Assembly (NCBI GenBank): GCA_021234155.1
Contig: JAJEKV010000080.1
Coordinates: 4,549,508 to 4,613,507 of the forward strand
Source: Isoetes taiwanensis
Taxonomy: Eukaryota; Streptophyta; Lycopodiopsida; Isoetales; Isoetaceae
Reading direction: 5' to 3'
Length of the DNA: 64,000 nucleotides
The stretch's first letter is position 1. Every line of letters begins with the position of its first letter. Shown here piece after piece: positions 22,012 to 34,139 of this stretch. The notes under the pieces are model-generated. The model was not told the DNA's origin. It saw only the letters and a program-made list of their open reading frames with translations, and did no database searches. The translations under genes and the position numbers were made by a program.

Positions 22012-22883
22012 CACTCTAAAACTTGAAAGGAATGATTGCTTGTCAATAGCACTCTAAAACAGTGTCAAATAATGCCTTTGACCTCATTATCCAAGTTAGT
22101 CTACAACATATTGAATTAACTGTTGTTGACCCGATACCCACCTCAAAGAAAGACTATATAAAGAAATTTCTTCTGCCATTCTCGTTGGATTTCTCGCCCA
22201 GTTTGGTGCTACATTATCAGCATCCACAAGGCACATTGTAACACCATCAACTGCAAATGGATCATTTTCTATTTTGAGAGAGTAACCATTCAATTATATA
22301 TAGTGACTCTAGAGGTACGGTTTAGAAGCAAGTATTAATGAAAATTTGTGGATTCCATCTTTGCGTCTAAATACAGAAACTGTCGAGGATTTTACAACAT
22401 CAGTTGCAACTGCTCACAAGCTGGAAACCTAGGGTAATTCGACAAGCCTAAATCTACTACCAAGCCTTAACCAGTTTGGCCAAGCCTTAAAGTTGATGTG
22501 CTTACCTTATTATGCACAATATGCTCTATTTCCTTAATGTACGATTATTTCGGACAAGTGTGGATTTGTGCAAAGTCCATACTTAATAATATTGTGCTTA
22601 AATGCTGATAACATACAAAAAGAATTTGAGGCCAGAGTTTAATCTACAAGAATCAAAATAAAAATATAATAAGAATTTGATGAACAAGATTGATCAATAT
22701 AAACCTGTGAACAAGCAAAATATAGTAACCCATAAAATATTGAGTCAAACTGCCGCTTAGAGCCAGGCTTCGAAAAACACGGAGTTAGTCTCCTTAATTT
22801 CCGGTTCGTCTCCTTAATTTCCACTTCAGTTTTGAACAAGCTGAAAGCTGGTTCCAACAAAAAAAAAACAGTAATCTAGCGAT

Positions 22884-23008
22884 CTACATGTTATTGAATA
22901 TCAAAAGTAGCAAATTTCTGGAAAATTTATAAAAGTGCCGATATACATGTTATTGAATAACAAAAGTAGCAAAAGTAGCAAATTTCTGGAAAATTTATAA
23001 AAGTGCCG
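22884..23008. repeat. ~58-bp tandem duplication
   Basis: The segment beginning TACATGTTATTGAATA and ending AAATTTATAAAAGTGCCG occurs twice in a row, at 22,885 and 22,943. The second copy carries an extra CAAAAGTAG. Confidence 0.85.
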
Positions 23009-23122
23009 GGGAATTCTATTAGGTTAGTAGAGTTAGAATTTACTTTCAAAAATGCTACTGATGGTGACCATACGAGTGGGGCAGTGCAGTTCGTAGGCTC
23101 GTCAGTTAGAGAATAGGAAGGA

Positions 23123-23222
23123 GCCCCCAAAAAGCAAAGAAATGGTGAGATTATCAGCTAAAAGCAAAAGGGGCCCCCAAAAAGCAAAGAAATGGTGAGA
23201 TTATCAGCTAAAAGCAAAAGCA
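23123..23222. repeat. 50-bp perfect tandem duplication
   Basis: The unit starting GCCCCCAAAAAGCAAAG is repeated at 23,123 and 23,173 with essentially no difference, so the duplication is recent. Confidence 0.9.
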
Positions 23223-23804
23223 TATAGCAAGGGCATCTCCATCTAAATCAATTGATTCTAAACTAGTTTTCCTTCAAATTTTTGAAATCAATGGCATTTT
23301 ACCCATTAATGGAAACGGGTTTCCGGTTCAAGCTTGTAAGTTCCAGTGGTTGCTTGTTGAAGGCGGCAATTTTTCTGGTAGACTTAATCAGGGATTTCGA
23401 GGCCTGCTTAGAGCAATCCTTCAAACCGTATCCTTGAAACCGTACTAGCTGGGAAGCAAAGACACCTGCACATATATCTTGTATTAATCTAGTTAAACTC
23501 TAACCAATCTTTAAAGTCTAGCAAACCCTTTAAACTCTAACCATACCAACAACCCATGCCTTTTCTCATGTGACGTTATCACCATCATGGAAAACCAGCT
23601 ATTACAACCGTTATAATTTGTAAATTACGAAATTGCTAAATTTAACCATAAATCAAAGTCGCTAAATTTAACCATACATGTGATTTTTTCCGATCCACAC
23701 GGCCTTTATAAAAAGCAAGGATTCTGTGGTTTTTTCCGATCCACACGGCCTTTACAAAAAAGCTTTAAGAAAGAGGAGATTCTCAAAAATAGGATTAAAA
23801 AACT

Positions 23805-24454
23805 ATGAGCAGCAGCGGGGAGGCAAGCAGCGTCGAGGCAAGCAGCGTCGAGGCAAGCAGGCAAGAGCAGCATGAGGCGGAGGTGGAGGCACTAGGGGCA
23901 TGTGCAGCGCAGCTGCTGGAGGCGATAGATCATACGCTAGAGGCAATCGAGATGAGAAAGGGGGTGGAGAAGTCCGTCGATCTGGAAAAAAGCGCAGAGA
24001 AGACCACCAATCGGGCAGGGAAGGTTGAGAAAAACAGCGCAGAGAAACCCGTGGATCTGGAAAAGAGTGTAAGGAGGGCCATCGGGCGGGTAGATGATGC
24101 CATCGTGATGCTGGTGTATTGGTTGTACCGCTACTTTGATGCTGCATCCGTCTTCTGCCGAATCAGGAGGTGGCGGCGGCGGCCTCAAGCGATGGAGGCG
24201 TTTCAAAATCGAAGATAAACTGGCTGGCGCCGATAGCGGAAGCATCTCCATCTCTGCTTTTGATCAGGCGGCGGGGCTTGACATCTTGTGGCCGGCCCGA
24301 CCCCGGCGTCTTCCACATCAGATATAACAGCCCTGCCGACCGCGTCGCTATCGCCATTCATTCCCTTGCGGAGAACGACACCAAGGCCTCTATTGTTTCC
24401 GACCAACTCCAGCTCATCCGTCGCAACCTGCAAATCATTGCTTCGTCCACTTAA
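23805..24454 (+). other. Frameshifted hypothetical ORF
   Basis: The first frame (23,805-24,218) encodes a charged 137-residue protein. It has short internal repeats (two copies of GEASSVEASS-like text and two of VDLEKS) and a hydrophobic patch, VMLVYWLYRYF. Overlapping frames then continue protein-like to 24,454, with FKIEDKLAGADSGSIS and VSDQLQLIRRNLQIIAS. This is consistent with one gene broken by one or two indels. Composition is GC-richer than the flanks. A pair of tandem repeats follows immediately. I recognise no domain. Confidence 0.3.
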
Positions 24455-24500
24455 TCTTAGGGTGGCAAATCATTGCTTCGTCCACTTAATCTTAGGGTGC
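24431..24500. repeat. 35-bp tandem duplication
   Basis: CAAATCATTGCTTCGTCC and the following TTAATCTTAGGGT occur at 24,431 and 24,466. The first copy overlaps the end of the hypothetical ORF. Confidence 0.9.
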
Positions 24501-27500
24501 TTTCCTATATGAGATTGGCGACCTGAAAATTTGGGTCCAGTTCAAACAATGAACATTGAGCTGGGTCCATGTTAAAAACATGAACATTGAGAAATGCTTG
24601 GTGATCACTTTTTATTCATGTCAAAAACCTGAGTCTTTGAGGTTGAGGCGCCCACAGAACCTCCACGGGACTTCACAAAAACCTTGAGAGCGGAGGCCCA
24701 TGGGAAAACACCCTTATTCTTATTTTATTTTTCTTTTTTTCTTTTTTTATTTACACTCATTTTAGTTTAGAGTACAAACATATCTATTCTTATTCTTTAA
24801 AACTTGTTCATCATATTCTTTCACTATTCCTCTACTTTTGTTAAGGCTTGTTTGTCTTCTGTCTTTGTACAAACATATCTATTCTTATTCTTTAAAACTT
24901 GTTCGTCATATTCTTTCACTATTCCTCTACTTTTGCTAAGACTTTGTTCTTCACATTCTTTGACTTGTCCTCTAATTGTGGCCATGAAGCAAATTTTAAA
25001 GTGTTAAGCCCTATTAATATCATTAAGCTTGTGCTTTTATTAAATTAATTGAACACATGTGAATTTGTTGTCTTAAGTAGATTTGATCTTTCTTTGGGGT
25101 GTATTATCATTCTTTTTAGACCATTGGATTGTAGAATTTTATAGAGAATATCCAATAAGGGGAACTCTGGGCATTCCCTGCAAAAGAAGATGGGGTCAAA
25201 TAGCTATGTTTGGACTATACAGATTGACTTCCAACAAATAATTTCAATGGTAGTCAAACTCCATCATGCAAACAAGGAAGAGGAATTTGTGAACCATATA
25301 TAAAGGCTCTCTAAGAAACAATGGTTACTTAAGAAAAATGCAATTTACATGAGACATTCAAGTACAGATCATAAATTGAATTGCAACTACATACAAGAAG
25401 TACAATTCCACTAGAAGTCTAAAATATAAGCTAAGCAAAGTGCAGATCACATATTGAAGTGCACATTAGGACTCGAGCAACAAAAAAAAAATGTGCAGCA
25501 GCCTTTTGGATGGTTGAACACTAGTGATCATGAAATAAGAAGAAGCAAACAGGTTTTGCTCTTTAAAATTCCAACCTATAAAAAGAATCAACGAAGCCAG
25601 GAAGTATGCTCAACGGAGTGAGGGCTAAAATTCTATATTTCTGCTCGTGGTCAGAGGGCAGTTCTTTATCCACGAAATGAGGTTATATTCTGCATCTATG
25701 GGAAGACAGAGAAAACTAAACAAAGCAACTGGCTATGGCAGTCAACCAAGTTCGAGCAGCCGATTTGCTACAAATAAGACTTGTTTCAACCAACATATGC
25801 CAGATGCCAGATTTGGAGGGTTCCATGTCAAAAAAGGAACCCCATTCTGAGAAGCTCGTTTTGTTCCTACTAGATTTGTGATGGCAAACAGAGTAAGGTG
25901 GAGTCCCCACCAATGATGAACTTAAGAGAAAAACTTCTCTAGAAATGTCTACACAAGTTCATTTTCTAAGAAGATTATATAAACATGTTCTTCAAGATCT
26001 ATTCAATCTAATTCTATTCTCCTTACTTTCTAAAACTTAATCTATTGTCCGCAATTTACCTTCAAAGTCAAGGGGTCCTGACCCCTTAGTGGTGATACCA
26101 AAGCTTGAATGGTGCATTCATAATGTGTGTTGCAGGTCTCCATAATGGCCAAGCTATATTCATGTAATGGTGCAGCATCACTACCTTAGTGGTAAAGATA
26201 TTTTATCTAAACAGCAATATCTTAGACCCAAATGGCAAGCATCAGTTACCGTAATGGTTACAGTAATTAATTGAATGCTGCAACCTAGAAGATACAAAAA
26301 TTGATGCAGTTGAGGGAGAATTGACCCGATTACCATTATATTTGCCCAGAAAAAAAAAAAAAAAAAAAAAAAAAACCTCAATTTATTGATGTATTATCCT
26401 TCCAGGAGGACATCTCAATTGATGTATTATCCTTCCAGGAGGACATTCTATTCTGTGTCCTATATGTTGACCAACAAAGGGATTAGTATTTAAGCATCAC
26501 CTGTTAAATTATTCATCTTAGTCCTGGTTTCTAGTATAACTAGAAAACTGAATTTAAGAAAAAAAATCTTTTAAAAATCGATAATGAGACTTTCATCCTT
26601 AGTACTCCTTGCGGGAATACCAAGTCTCGTATTTGCAGCCCCTAGGACAACTTACGTGCATAGTTACCTAGGCCAAGACTAGATGCGAGAACATTAACTT
26701 CATCATTGTATTTCATACCTAAAAAATTCACTTACATTCTTTTACAAAGTCAAAGTGAACACAAAATTCAAATAAAACATCTTGAAATTATTTCCTGTTT
26801 ATAATATTCAAAGATACATGACATTTTCTCATTGCCATAATGGCTTAAATTAATCTAGACATTTGTATCCCACCGGAAATCAATATTAAATGATTTTCCT
26901 TATTCAAAACCATATGTTCAAATTATAACTTTACTCAAGATTCCATTTGGTAAATGCTTACATTGAAGTTCAGATTTCGAACCATAAGCTTAAAAGTAAT
27001 TCACCAAAGCATGGAGCAAGAAACCCAGTTACCCGCAAAGTGAAACCGAGGGGACAGTTAGCCTAAGAAGGGTAAGAGCCTAAGTCACTAACAATGTAAG
27101 CTATAGGTTGTCTTGAGTTATCCCTTCACCATGCATGGGGAATCATGAAAATGCTAAATTTATGCAAGAACCATAATAGCCGGTACTTTGAAGTCTCCAT
27201 CCACCCGGCCAGATATATCGTGCATGTTAGTGTTTTTCACATGCTTCTCATGCAGTTTAACTTAATGCAGACATGCCTTTGTTCATATATGCTTATGCAG
27301 ATCATAAAATGTTTATGCTGCTCAACTTTCAGAAGATCTGCAAATACAGACTTTGCTGCCATTATTCGCTCTACTTCTAGATTCAGCAATTGCAGTAGTA
27401 ATACTTTTAGAGTAAAACATCTAGAGGTAAACAAGTGCTTACTTCATATGACGTCTTATGATATCAAGTAATATTTATCTACAGTTCTAAGACTAAGCCA

Positions 27501-28080
27501 ACGCCTAGAAATAGCTTAAAAAATGATGAAGCCCTTCAGACATTAGATCCATTTAAAGTTAAAGGACAACTTTCCTTTAATAATGGATTCAGAGCTACAA
27601 CTGAGCACTGCAGACTTCATATGACATCAAGACAAATATCTATTTCAGTTCCCGTTTCTTTGAATCTTTTATCTGCTTTTACATCTAAGGAAAAACCTTG
27701 CAATACCTCAACCAAAATGGAAGTCCTTCAGATATAAGATAAGGGCCACTTTTAATCTACTTAATAATCCACTTCAGAGCCATTGCTAAGGCCATCTTTA
27801 AGGAATAGTGCATTCAGCATATTACATCTGGTTCTTATTCATTTTAATGTTTTTGTACAGCTCTTTATCTTCTATAATATGTTGAATAAAAGCTCATTAA
27901 TAACTCAATTAGCAGAAATCTACCATAGCTATCATATCTGAAACATGAATAAAAAAGTTTCAACTCATATCACAGTATAAAACCTGTATAAAACCTGAAT
28001 ATCTTGTGCTCCAAGGAGAATTTCATATGTTGCTTAGCCATAGCTCCAAAAACTTCGCAAACCTTGTTTATCAAGTTTAC
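24501..28080. other. AT-rich non-coding stretch
   Basis: I found no gene here. It contains a 95-bp tandem duplication (24,772 and 24,867, starting GTACAAACATATC), a 26-nt poly(A) tract (26,350-26,375) that could be a retroposon tail, and a 36-bp tandem duplication just after it (26,377 and 26,413). It also has a short palindrome, AGGGGTCCTGACCCCT, near 26,080. The remainder is intron-like. Confidence 0.6.
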
Positions 28081-28575
28081 CATTCCATCATGCCTTTGTA
28101 CAAGCTTGAGTACCAGGGAAAATCCTCTTCATACAAACGGCCAAGACCTGCTCTACTATGAATTCTATTAGTTCAGCATTGTTCCAGGAAATGCTGGATC
28201 CAGCAGGCACAATGAATAGGGGCTGAACCGTGAAATAAGCAGAAAATGTAGAAAAATGATTCAAATCCGTTGCATATATCATAAGTGAGGGTAGAAAGAT
28301 TGATGATTCATGAGCAATCCGATGGGATAAAGAATCATAACATAAATGGACTGGAATACTAATCTGCATATTTGTAACAAGGCTTCCAACAATTTTCCGG
28401 AAGTAACCCACTTGCTTGTGATTGAAGACGAGAGCAGAAACAACCCTCTTGTCTATTTTATATCCACATTTATAAATGTACCTGTATTTTAGCTCCACGG
28501 CTGGATAGACGAAACCCTATCCCATGTAAATCGAAAACCCTAGATCCATCTTTTGAAACCCTAGAATCCATCATA

Positions 28576-28745
28576 GCTGTTCAAATTCTTTCAACCATTA
28601 GACTCAATAGTACCCAAAAATGAAAAATCCACATATATTATATTATATAAGCTAAAGCTTTAACATCTCCTGCTTTTTTTTATGGCTGTTCAAATTCTTT
28701 CAACCATTAGACTCAATAGTACCCGAAAATGAAAAATCCACATAT
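28576..28745. repeat. 109-bp tandem duplication
   Basis: GCTGTTCAAATTCTTTCAAC and about 50 following bases recur at 28,576 and 28,685. A 35-bp sequence that also occurs at 32,071 lies between them. Confidence 0.85.
28646..28681. repeat. 35-bp dispersed repeat, copy 1
   Basis: TATAAGCTAAAGCTTTAAC continuing into ATCTCCTGC and a T-run is identical to 32,071-32,107. The flanks are unrelated. Confidence 0.85.
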
Positions 28746-28799
28746 TATCAAACCATATATAAGTCATTCACTTTGATTCTATTCTTCAATATTCCATGA

Positions 28800-31780
28800 T
28801 GCTCCATTGCATGCGTGCCAATTGTCAAAAAAATTTTTCGGGGAACATTTTCCTAATTTTGCATTCTTGCATTTATTGAGGAGGAGCCACAGCCACGTGA
28901 CTCCCCTTCCTCGATCAATCCCCCTTCTTGCATTTATTGAGGAGAAGAAGCTCCGTTTACAGAAACAGAGCAACCAGGAGGCCGCTTGCTTAGCTTCGTT
29001 ACCGCATTAGAACGCAGAGAAATAATGTTGTTTCTGCCCTCTTCGGCTCCTCTAGCAAGCGGCCAAGCCCTCTCTTGCTTCGATCTGTTCCACGCCCATA
29101 TGCTCGTTCCGCTGGTTTGCTCCTCTGCTTCATTCTGCGGGTTTTTCCTCTCCCTTCTGTCGTTTTTTTCCTCATTTTTAATGCTTTTTAATGCTTCTTC
29201 GTAGAGTTGGAGTTTCCTTCCACTGACAACCACTTGCTTGACATTCTGTTCCCGTTTTTTTTCTGGAAGTACTCTACTCCCTTACAGGTTAAATCTTGAA
29301 GATTTTAAGTTCAATTCTTCAACTTGAAATTGCAATCGACATCTCGTGGATCTAGATTTGCTTGGCGAAGGCAAGACGGGCACTGCGGTGATTTAGCAAA
29401 GAAGAAGATCGTTGTTTTGGGCGTGTTACAGGCGCCAAGTATGTTTCCTACTGACCGTAGAATGTTATGGGTAGATAATAGGACGATTTTGCAAATCGCA
29501 TATTGATTGTATAAAATAGCCTTTCAGGTTAATGCAAACCCAGTCGCTTTGCAAGTAAAAACCTCATTCTTTTTTTCTCCTTTGCTCGCCATGTCCAACC
29601 TTTCTTTGTTCAATTGAGAAGTTATCTCGACCAAAATTCATCATGTATCCCGTTTTTTATACAAGGGAGCTGGTCCACACTCATAGGTTGGTGCTTATCT
29701 ACTATAACTGTACCAGGCACATGAATTTGGTAAACTGTTTATACGATGCGGTATTGGTTGGTGTTGGGAGATAATGGCTTCTGGAGTGTTGAGTCTAATA
29801 GCTTTTGGAGTAAGTAACATATCATGGAAAGCAGGTGATTCACTGCTCAACGGCTCCAAATCAAGTCAAAAACATGAGGAGGAAGATGTGTACATTATAA
29901 GCATCTCAATGAACCGAGCCTTATAGAACGGAAATATACTTAAAATGAGAATAGCGTTTTATAAGTCCTGCTTTTACCGATACCATTGAATGTCTTGATG
30001 GGTTTTTCAGCATGCCCCTTCAAAATTTCCTAGCTTGCATAGGCCATCAATAAGGATACCACACATTACAGTATATCCAGGGCCTCTGATTTATACTTTC
30101 CTTTGGCGGCAATCGAAAAAGGAAATGCGTTGACTTACTCGGATTTTGCATGTTCAGAATCCTTGTGTGTGCAGCGGCAATCTTTGAGTAGGCGGGTAAA
30201 AGATGGGATGCTTCAAGTTTTGAGCATCACGTGGCATTCCTGCAGTCATAAACTTGAGCTCGATATGCGTCGCGAGCCCGAAGTGTAATGTGAATGTGGG
30301 TTCTCGAGTATTTGGGTCCAGATCATGGATATGGCAGAAATCTGTCGAGGTCTCAATCATTTTCTAGTGCTTATCCTGCCCATGGTCCGGGATTTTCTAT
30401 ATTTCTAAGAAAAGCCAACAGTGAGCCTTAGTTTTCTATGGTTTCTGTATCTTTGGAAGATTCACGCCCGAAGTCGGGCGCTTCAGACGAATATTGTAAA
30501 CCGGTCTCGTGGAGAGCCGAATGGCACAAACGAAAGCGTAACCCATCCTCACAATGAAGCTTTTGGCTATGGAGATGGCGAGGCATTGAAGCTCTAGCAA
30601 CCTAGGCTGCTGGAATGTGACCCGGGCTTCAGGGGAGCTGACTGCCACAGCATAATTATCTTATTGCTTCTTACTGCTTCGTTGCCCTAATCAACTAACT
30701 AGGTTTCGTATGCAGGTGAAGCGCAAACAAAGGACTACAGGGCGTCGTTGTGTGGATGTGCTTGGGATTGCTCTGTGACTCAGGTAGCATGCGATTTTTT
30801 AAACAGCTCAAATGTATAACATATTCTCTATCTCATATAGAACTGGTAAATAAACTGTGATAATCTACAGGTTGTACATTTCTTCATCATTAAAATCAAT
30901 AGATGACTTGAACAGATGTTGTTGATCAACTAGTTCTTGTGCCTGATTGGTTGAGTCCTTTTCCCTGTTTTCTTTTTTCGTATGTGTATATATACAAATG
31001 TGATTCTTTACATAAAAACAAGAAATGATTCTTTATATAAAAACAAGAAATGTATGCCTTTACAAATGAGCTTTAGAAGCGGGATTCAATGAGTTGTCGA
31101 CTCCCTTGCAGACTCCCGATTTTGCAAATGGGGCCAACACATTTGGCTATGCCTACCCATTTGATCTCGCTCCATGGACCATCAACAAAAAAAAGTGAAA
31201 AACCTTCAAATCTATAGCTAAAACATCCGCCAATTTGAGATTTAATCAGCCATTTGATCAAAACCAAGCCCAAAACCATCTAAATCAAGTTTATTAGCTA
31301 AAACCTTGGCTTCCGTGCTCGAGGTTTGATTTTACAATAGATAAGTTGTGTGGATTTAGTTGTGTAGATTTAGTGCCCAATTGATGTCTTTGCACCAGAG
31401 TACCTAAAAAAGTTGTAAATTCGGCAAAACCAAAAGTCGGATAGTATGGGCTAAAAGCTCAGATTCTGATCAGGTCTCGACCTCCAAAGAAAAAAAAGCT
31501 AATCGACATCTCTCGCATGGACATCTCTGGCAGTAAATTATTTACAAAACTAGCGGCCCCGTCCGGAAGAAGCCCAAGGAATGGCGCCGAAGTTCGCCCT
31601 CGAAATTTCCGGCCCAAATAAAGCCTAAGTAAGGGCTGCTACGAAAACTCCGGCTAATGGACGTACGCAGCCTTTTAGTGCATATTCAAGCGGTTTCATC
31701 CCCGTGGAAAATTTCAATCAACATTTCGTGAAGAATGATATGCCCTGCTTTGTGCTTTTCCTAGTTAAGAAGTGATCACT
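28800..31780. other. No recognisable gene
   Basis: The stretch has several short open frames on both strands but none with a domain I know. A 69-bp-spaced duplication of CTTGCATTTATTGAGGAG (28,865 and 28,927) flanks a G-box-like CCACGTGAC. Short repeats of AAAACAAGAAATG occur near 31,015-31,050. Confidence 0.5.
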
Positions 31781-31874
31781 GTAATCGAGCAGCTATAGAA
31801 AGCAAGAACTGGAGATTCAACCCTTGCATAGAGAGAGTTTGTTCTAGTTTGCATGGGCAAGAGGACACAAGGCA

Positions 31875-31912
31875 ACAATGTGGGTTCAAATCCCGCGTGT
31901 CCGACAATTCAT
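31875..31912 (+). other. tRNA-like 3' arm (B box)
   Basis: GTGGGTTCAAATCCCGC folds as a T arm, and the flanking GGACAC and GTGTCC can pair. No complete cloverleaf or A box is evident. This is probably a tRNA relic or part of a SINE. Confidence 0.3.
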
Positions 31913-32026
31913 AAATGCTACCACATGTGGTCTTGCACCCTTGTGAATAGAAACCCATTATTAAACATGCATTGCATTGACAGGTTGAATGTTAATAGTG
32001 GGCCAAACCTTAGTGGGTTGGAACTA

Positions 32027-32069
32027 AAGAAACGTTCGCGGCGGCCTTGGCCGCCGCGATAAGTTTCTT
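32027..32069. repeat. Perfect GC hairpin within a longer inverted repeat
   Basis: CGCGGCGGCC and GGCCGCCGCG pair perfectly around a TT loop (32,037-32,058). Outer arms AAGAAAC and GTTTCTT extend the structure. It is a sharp GC island in AT-rich DNA and ends next to the second copy of the 35-bp dispersed repeat. Confidence 0.85.
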
Positions 32070-32070
32070 G

Positions 32071-32107
32071 TATAAGCTAAAGCTTTAACATCTCCTGCTT
32101 TTTTTTT
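32071..32107. repeat. 35-bp dispersed repeat, copy 2
   Basis: This is identical to 28,646-28,681, including the terminal T-run. Confidence 0.85.
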
Positions 32108-32386
32108 TATGAATATGCTCCCATTCTTTAATGCCAATCCATATGCAAACGTGCATATAATAACCACATGCAAATAATAACCCCACGCAAGAACTTTTTG
32201 TTCAAGCATGTGACAAGTGCCTTGCATGCACCCAAAACTTGCATGCATTTGCAATGCAATGTTTTCCAACGTAAAGCCATGTTTTAAAACCCATTATTTG
32301 CAAGACAAACCTTGTACTCATGCCCAAGTCCAAACCTTTAGACAAGGAGACCTTGTACATGCCAACCTGCAACATTTGCCGTTACA

Positions 32387-32400
32387 ACAATGTGTACAAC
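32387..32400. repeat. Target-site duplication, left copy
   Basis: ACAATGTGTACAAC is repeated exactly at 33,188-33,201, on either side of the inserted LINE. Confidence 0.9.
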
Positions 32401-33187
32401 AGATTCTGGTCCACAGATTGAGGTAGTCATATGGGGTTGCCATCAGGATATCCAGCCAGGGCGGTTTGTGTCTTCTGTGTATAAATTGCTTGTGCATTCT
32501 GAAATCCTGCCTCCGTCTAATAGATGGCATCTTCAGGTCCCTCAGCCACAATGGAAAAGTGTTTGGATATGGGTATGGGATAAGTCGCTTCACCCCAAAG
32601 TAGTAGTTTTGTGGTGGCAAGTGATCCATAGATGCCTCGAGTCAACGTGGTTAGTCCATAAAATGGATAATCGGATTTCACGTACTCGCCCTTTATGCCG
32701 CCAAAGGGTTGAGAGTATTGAGCATTGTTTTTCTTGTGTGAGAGGCTTCTACAGGCATGGTCTTGGTTGTTGACCCTTTTGGCATCGCTCTCGATCTAGC
32801 CGCAAATTTTGCTTGCTATCTATCCCGATGCTTGGCCCAAACAACGAAACGAAGCTTTTCATCTCGCATGTGGTCGGCTTTTATGGTCAATCTGAAGAGA
32901 AGGAGGTTGTTTATCTTTAAGGGCATAGATACTGCAGATGAGGTTGTTCTTCAGTGGGCGCAAGATAAAATTGTTATGGCTTACAATTGTTCTTCTCTTG
33001 ATCAAGAGAAGAAAGTACTGATCTGGCATACTTACCTTCAGATTCATTCTTTTGCATAGGCAGGTGGTTGTGCTCAGTTGGATCGGTTTGTCCACTGGGG
33101 TTATAATCCTGTCTTTGCATTTATGTTGCTCGGTTTCTAGTTGGGGAATAAAGCTTGACGCCCTTCAAAAAAAAAAAAAAAAAAAAA
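32401..33187 (+). mobile_element. 5'-truncated L1-type LINE insertion
   Basis: This 787-bp insertion is bounded by a perfect 14-bp duplication, ends in about 21 A residues, and has an AATAAA signal about 20 bp before the tail. The 5' end starts within the ORF2 C-terminus, as expected of incomplete target-primed reverse transcription. The intact target-site duplication and poly(A) suggest a fairly recent insertion, although the coding part already has a frameshift. Confidence 0.9.
32405..33059 (+). pseudogene. LINE ORF2 C-terminus with zf-RVT domain
   Basis: The first frame (to 32,773) has WKSVWIWVWDKSLHPKVVV followed by LWWQVIHRCLESTWLVH and LCRQRVESIEHCFSC. This is the W-x-LxxPxKVxxFxWR and CxxC...HxFxxC pattern of the zinc-binding domain after plant LINE reverse transcriptases. 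A frameshift near 32,760 moves the remaining C-terminus to another frame (to 33,059: FIFKGIDTADEVVLQW). No RT catalytic core is present. Confidence 0.75.
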
Positions 33188-33201
33188 ACAATGTGTACAA
33201 C
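33188..33201. repeat. Target-site duplication, right copy
   Basis: This exact copy of 32,387-32,400 follows directly on the poly(A) tail. Confidence 0.9.
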
Positions 33202-33609
33202 TAAACAATAGGCATAAGATATTGATTCAAAGATAAATCTTATTTTATCATTTAAAAAAAAAAAAAAAGTATGTTCAATACTTAGAAAGATCATAATGCA
33301 AAAATTTGAGCATACCTGTCTGAAGATTCTTTGCATTCATTATTATTCCCAAATAAGTCAATGAACAGAAATCCTAAATACCTCTATTCTTAGAAAAGAA
33401 CATCAAAGACAGAATTTAAAGCAAAGAACATTAAACAACCTTATATAAAGCCAAAAATGATGTACAGATATATATGACAATAAAAATACAATTGTCAGTG
33501 GAAATTTGTCTAATTATATCTAGCCAAGTCATAGATTCATATAGTTACATCTTCATTGCCATCATACAAATTCGAGATTAAGTGCTATAAGAGGAAGGAG
33601 GTATTAGAG

Positions 33610-34130
33610 TCAATTTTAGCGTCAGACCACAGTTATAAACTTAGACAGAAATAAATAGAAAAAAAAACCTTGAACTGACATTATGGCTAACGCTACAACT
33701 GACTCTACGTTCTGTTGTTTAAACATCAGAGTTAGCATCAGAATTTGAGTCAGTTTTGTAGCAGACATAGAGTCACAATTAGAGTCAACCGTAGTGCTAG
33801 AATTAGAGGTAACTCTAGCATCAGCATTAGACCGTAGTGTTAGAATTAAATTCAACTTTACCATCACAATTAGAGTGAGCAAAGTCAATCATAGTGTTAG
33901 AACTAGAGTCAACTCTACCATCGCAATTAGAGTTGAGATTTAGACAGCCTTAGCATTGGTTTGAGGATCAAGAGTAGAGTCAGAATGGAGTTTCTATAGC
34001 GTTAGAATTAAAGTCAGCTAGTATGACACAATTAGAATCAGTTCTAATGCCATGATAGAAATCAGTCTTTGAGTTAGTTATTGCGTCATTCTATGCATCA
34101 GTTCATAAGATAGCTCATACATCATTTCGC
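33610..34130. repeat. Degenerate minisatellite around TTAGAATTAGAGTCA
   Basis: Variants of the phrase TAGNGTTAGAATTAGAGTCA followed by a short CTACCATCACAA-like link recur about a dozen times, with irregular 35-45 bp spacing. A long minus-strand ORF here (33,888-33,622, Leu/Thr-rich) is a by-product of the repeat. Confidence 0.6.
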
Positions 34131-34139
34131 GAATCAATT

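Noticed and set aside
28088-28498. 136-codon minus-strand ORF
   Set aside because: No domain, no supporting neighbours, and AT-rich composition. It could be chance.
28986-29233. Overlapping ORFs on both strands near a G-box-like motif
   Set aside because: No recognisable protein and no consistent splice structure; evidence for a gene start is too weak.
31875-31912. Complete tRNA gene
   Set aside because: Only the T arm and a partial acceptor-like pairing are present; no D or anticodon arm could be folded.
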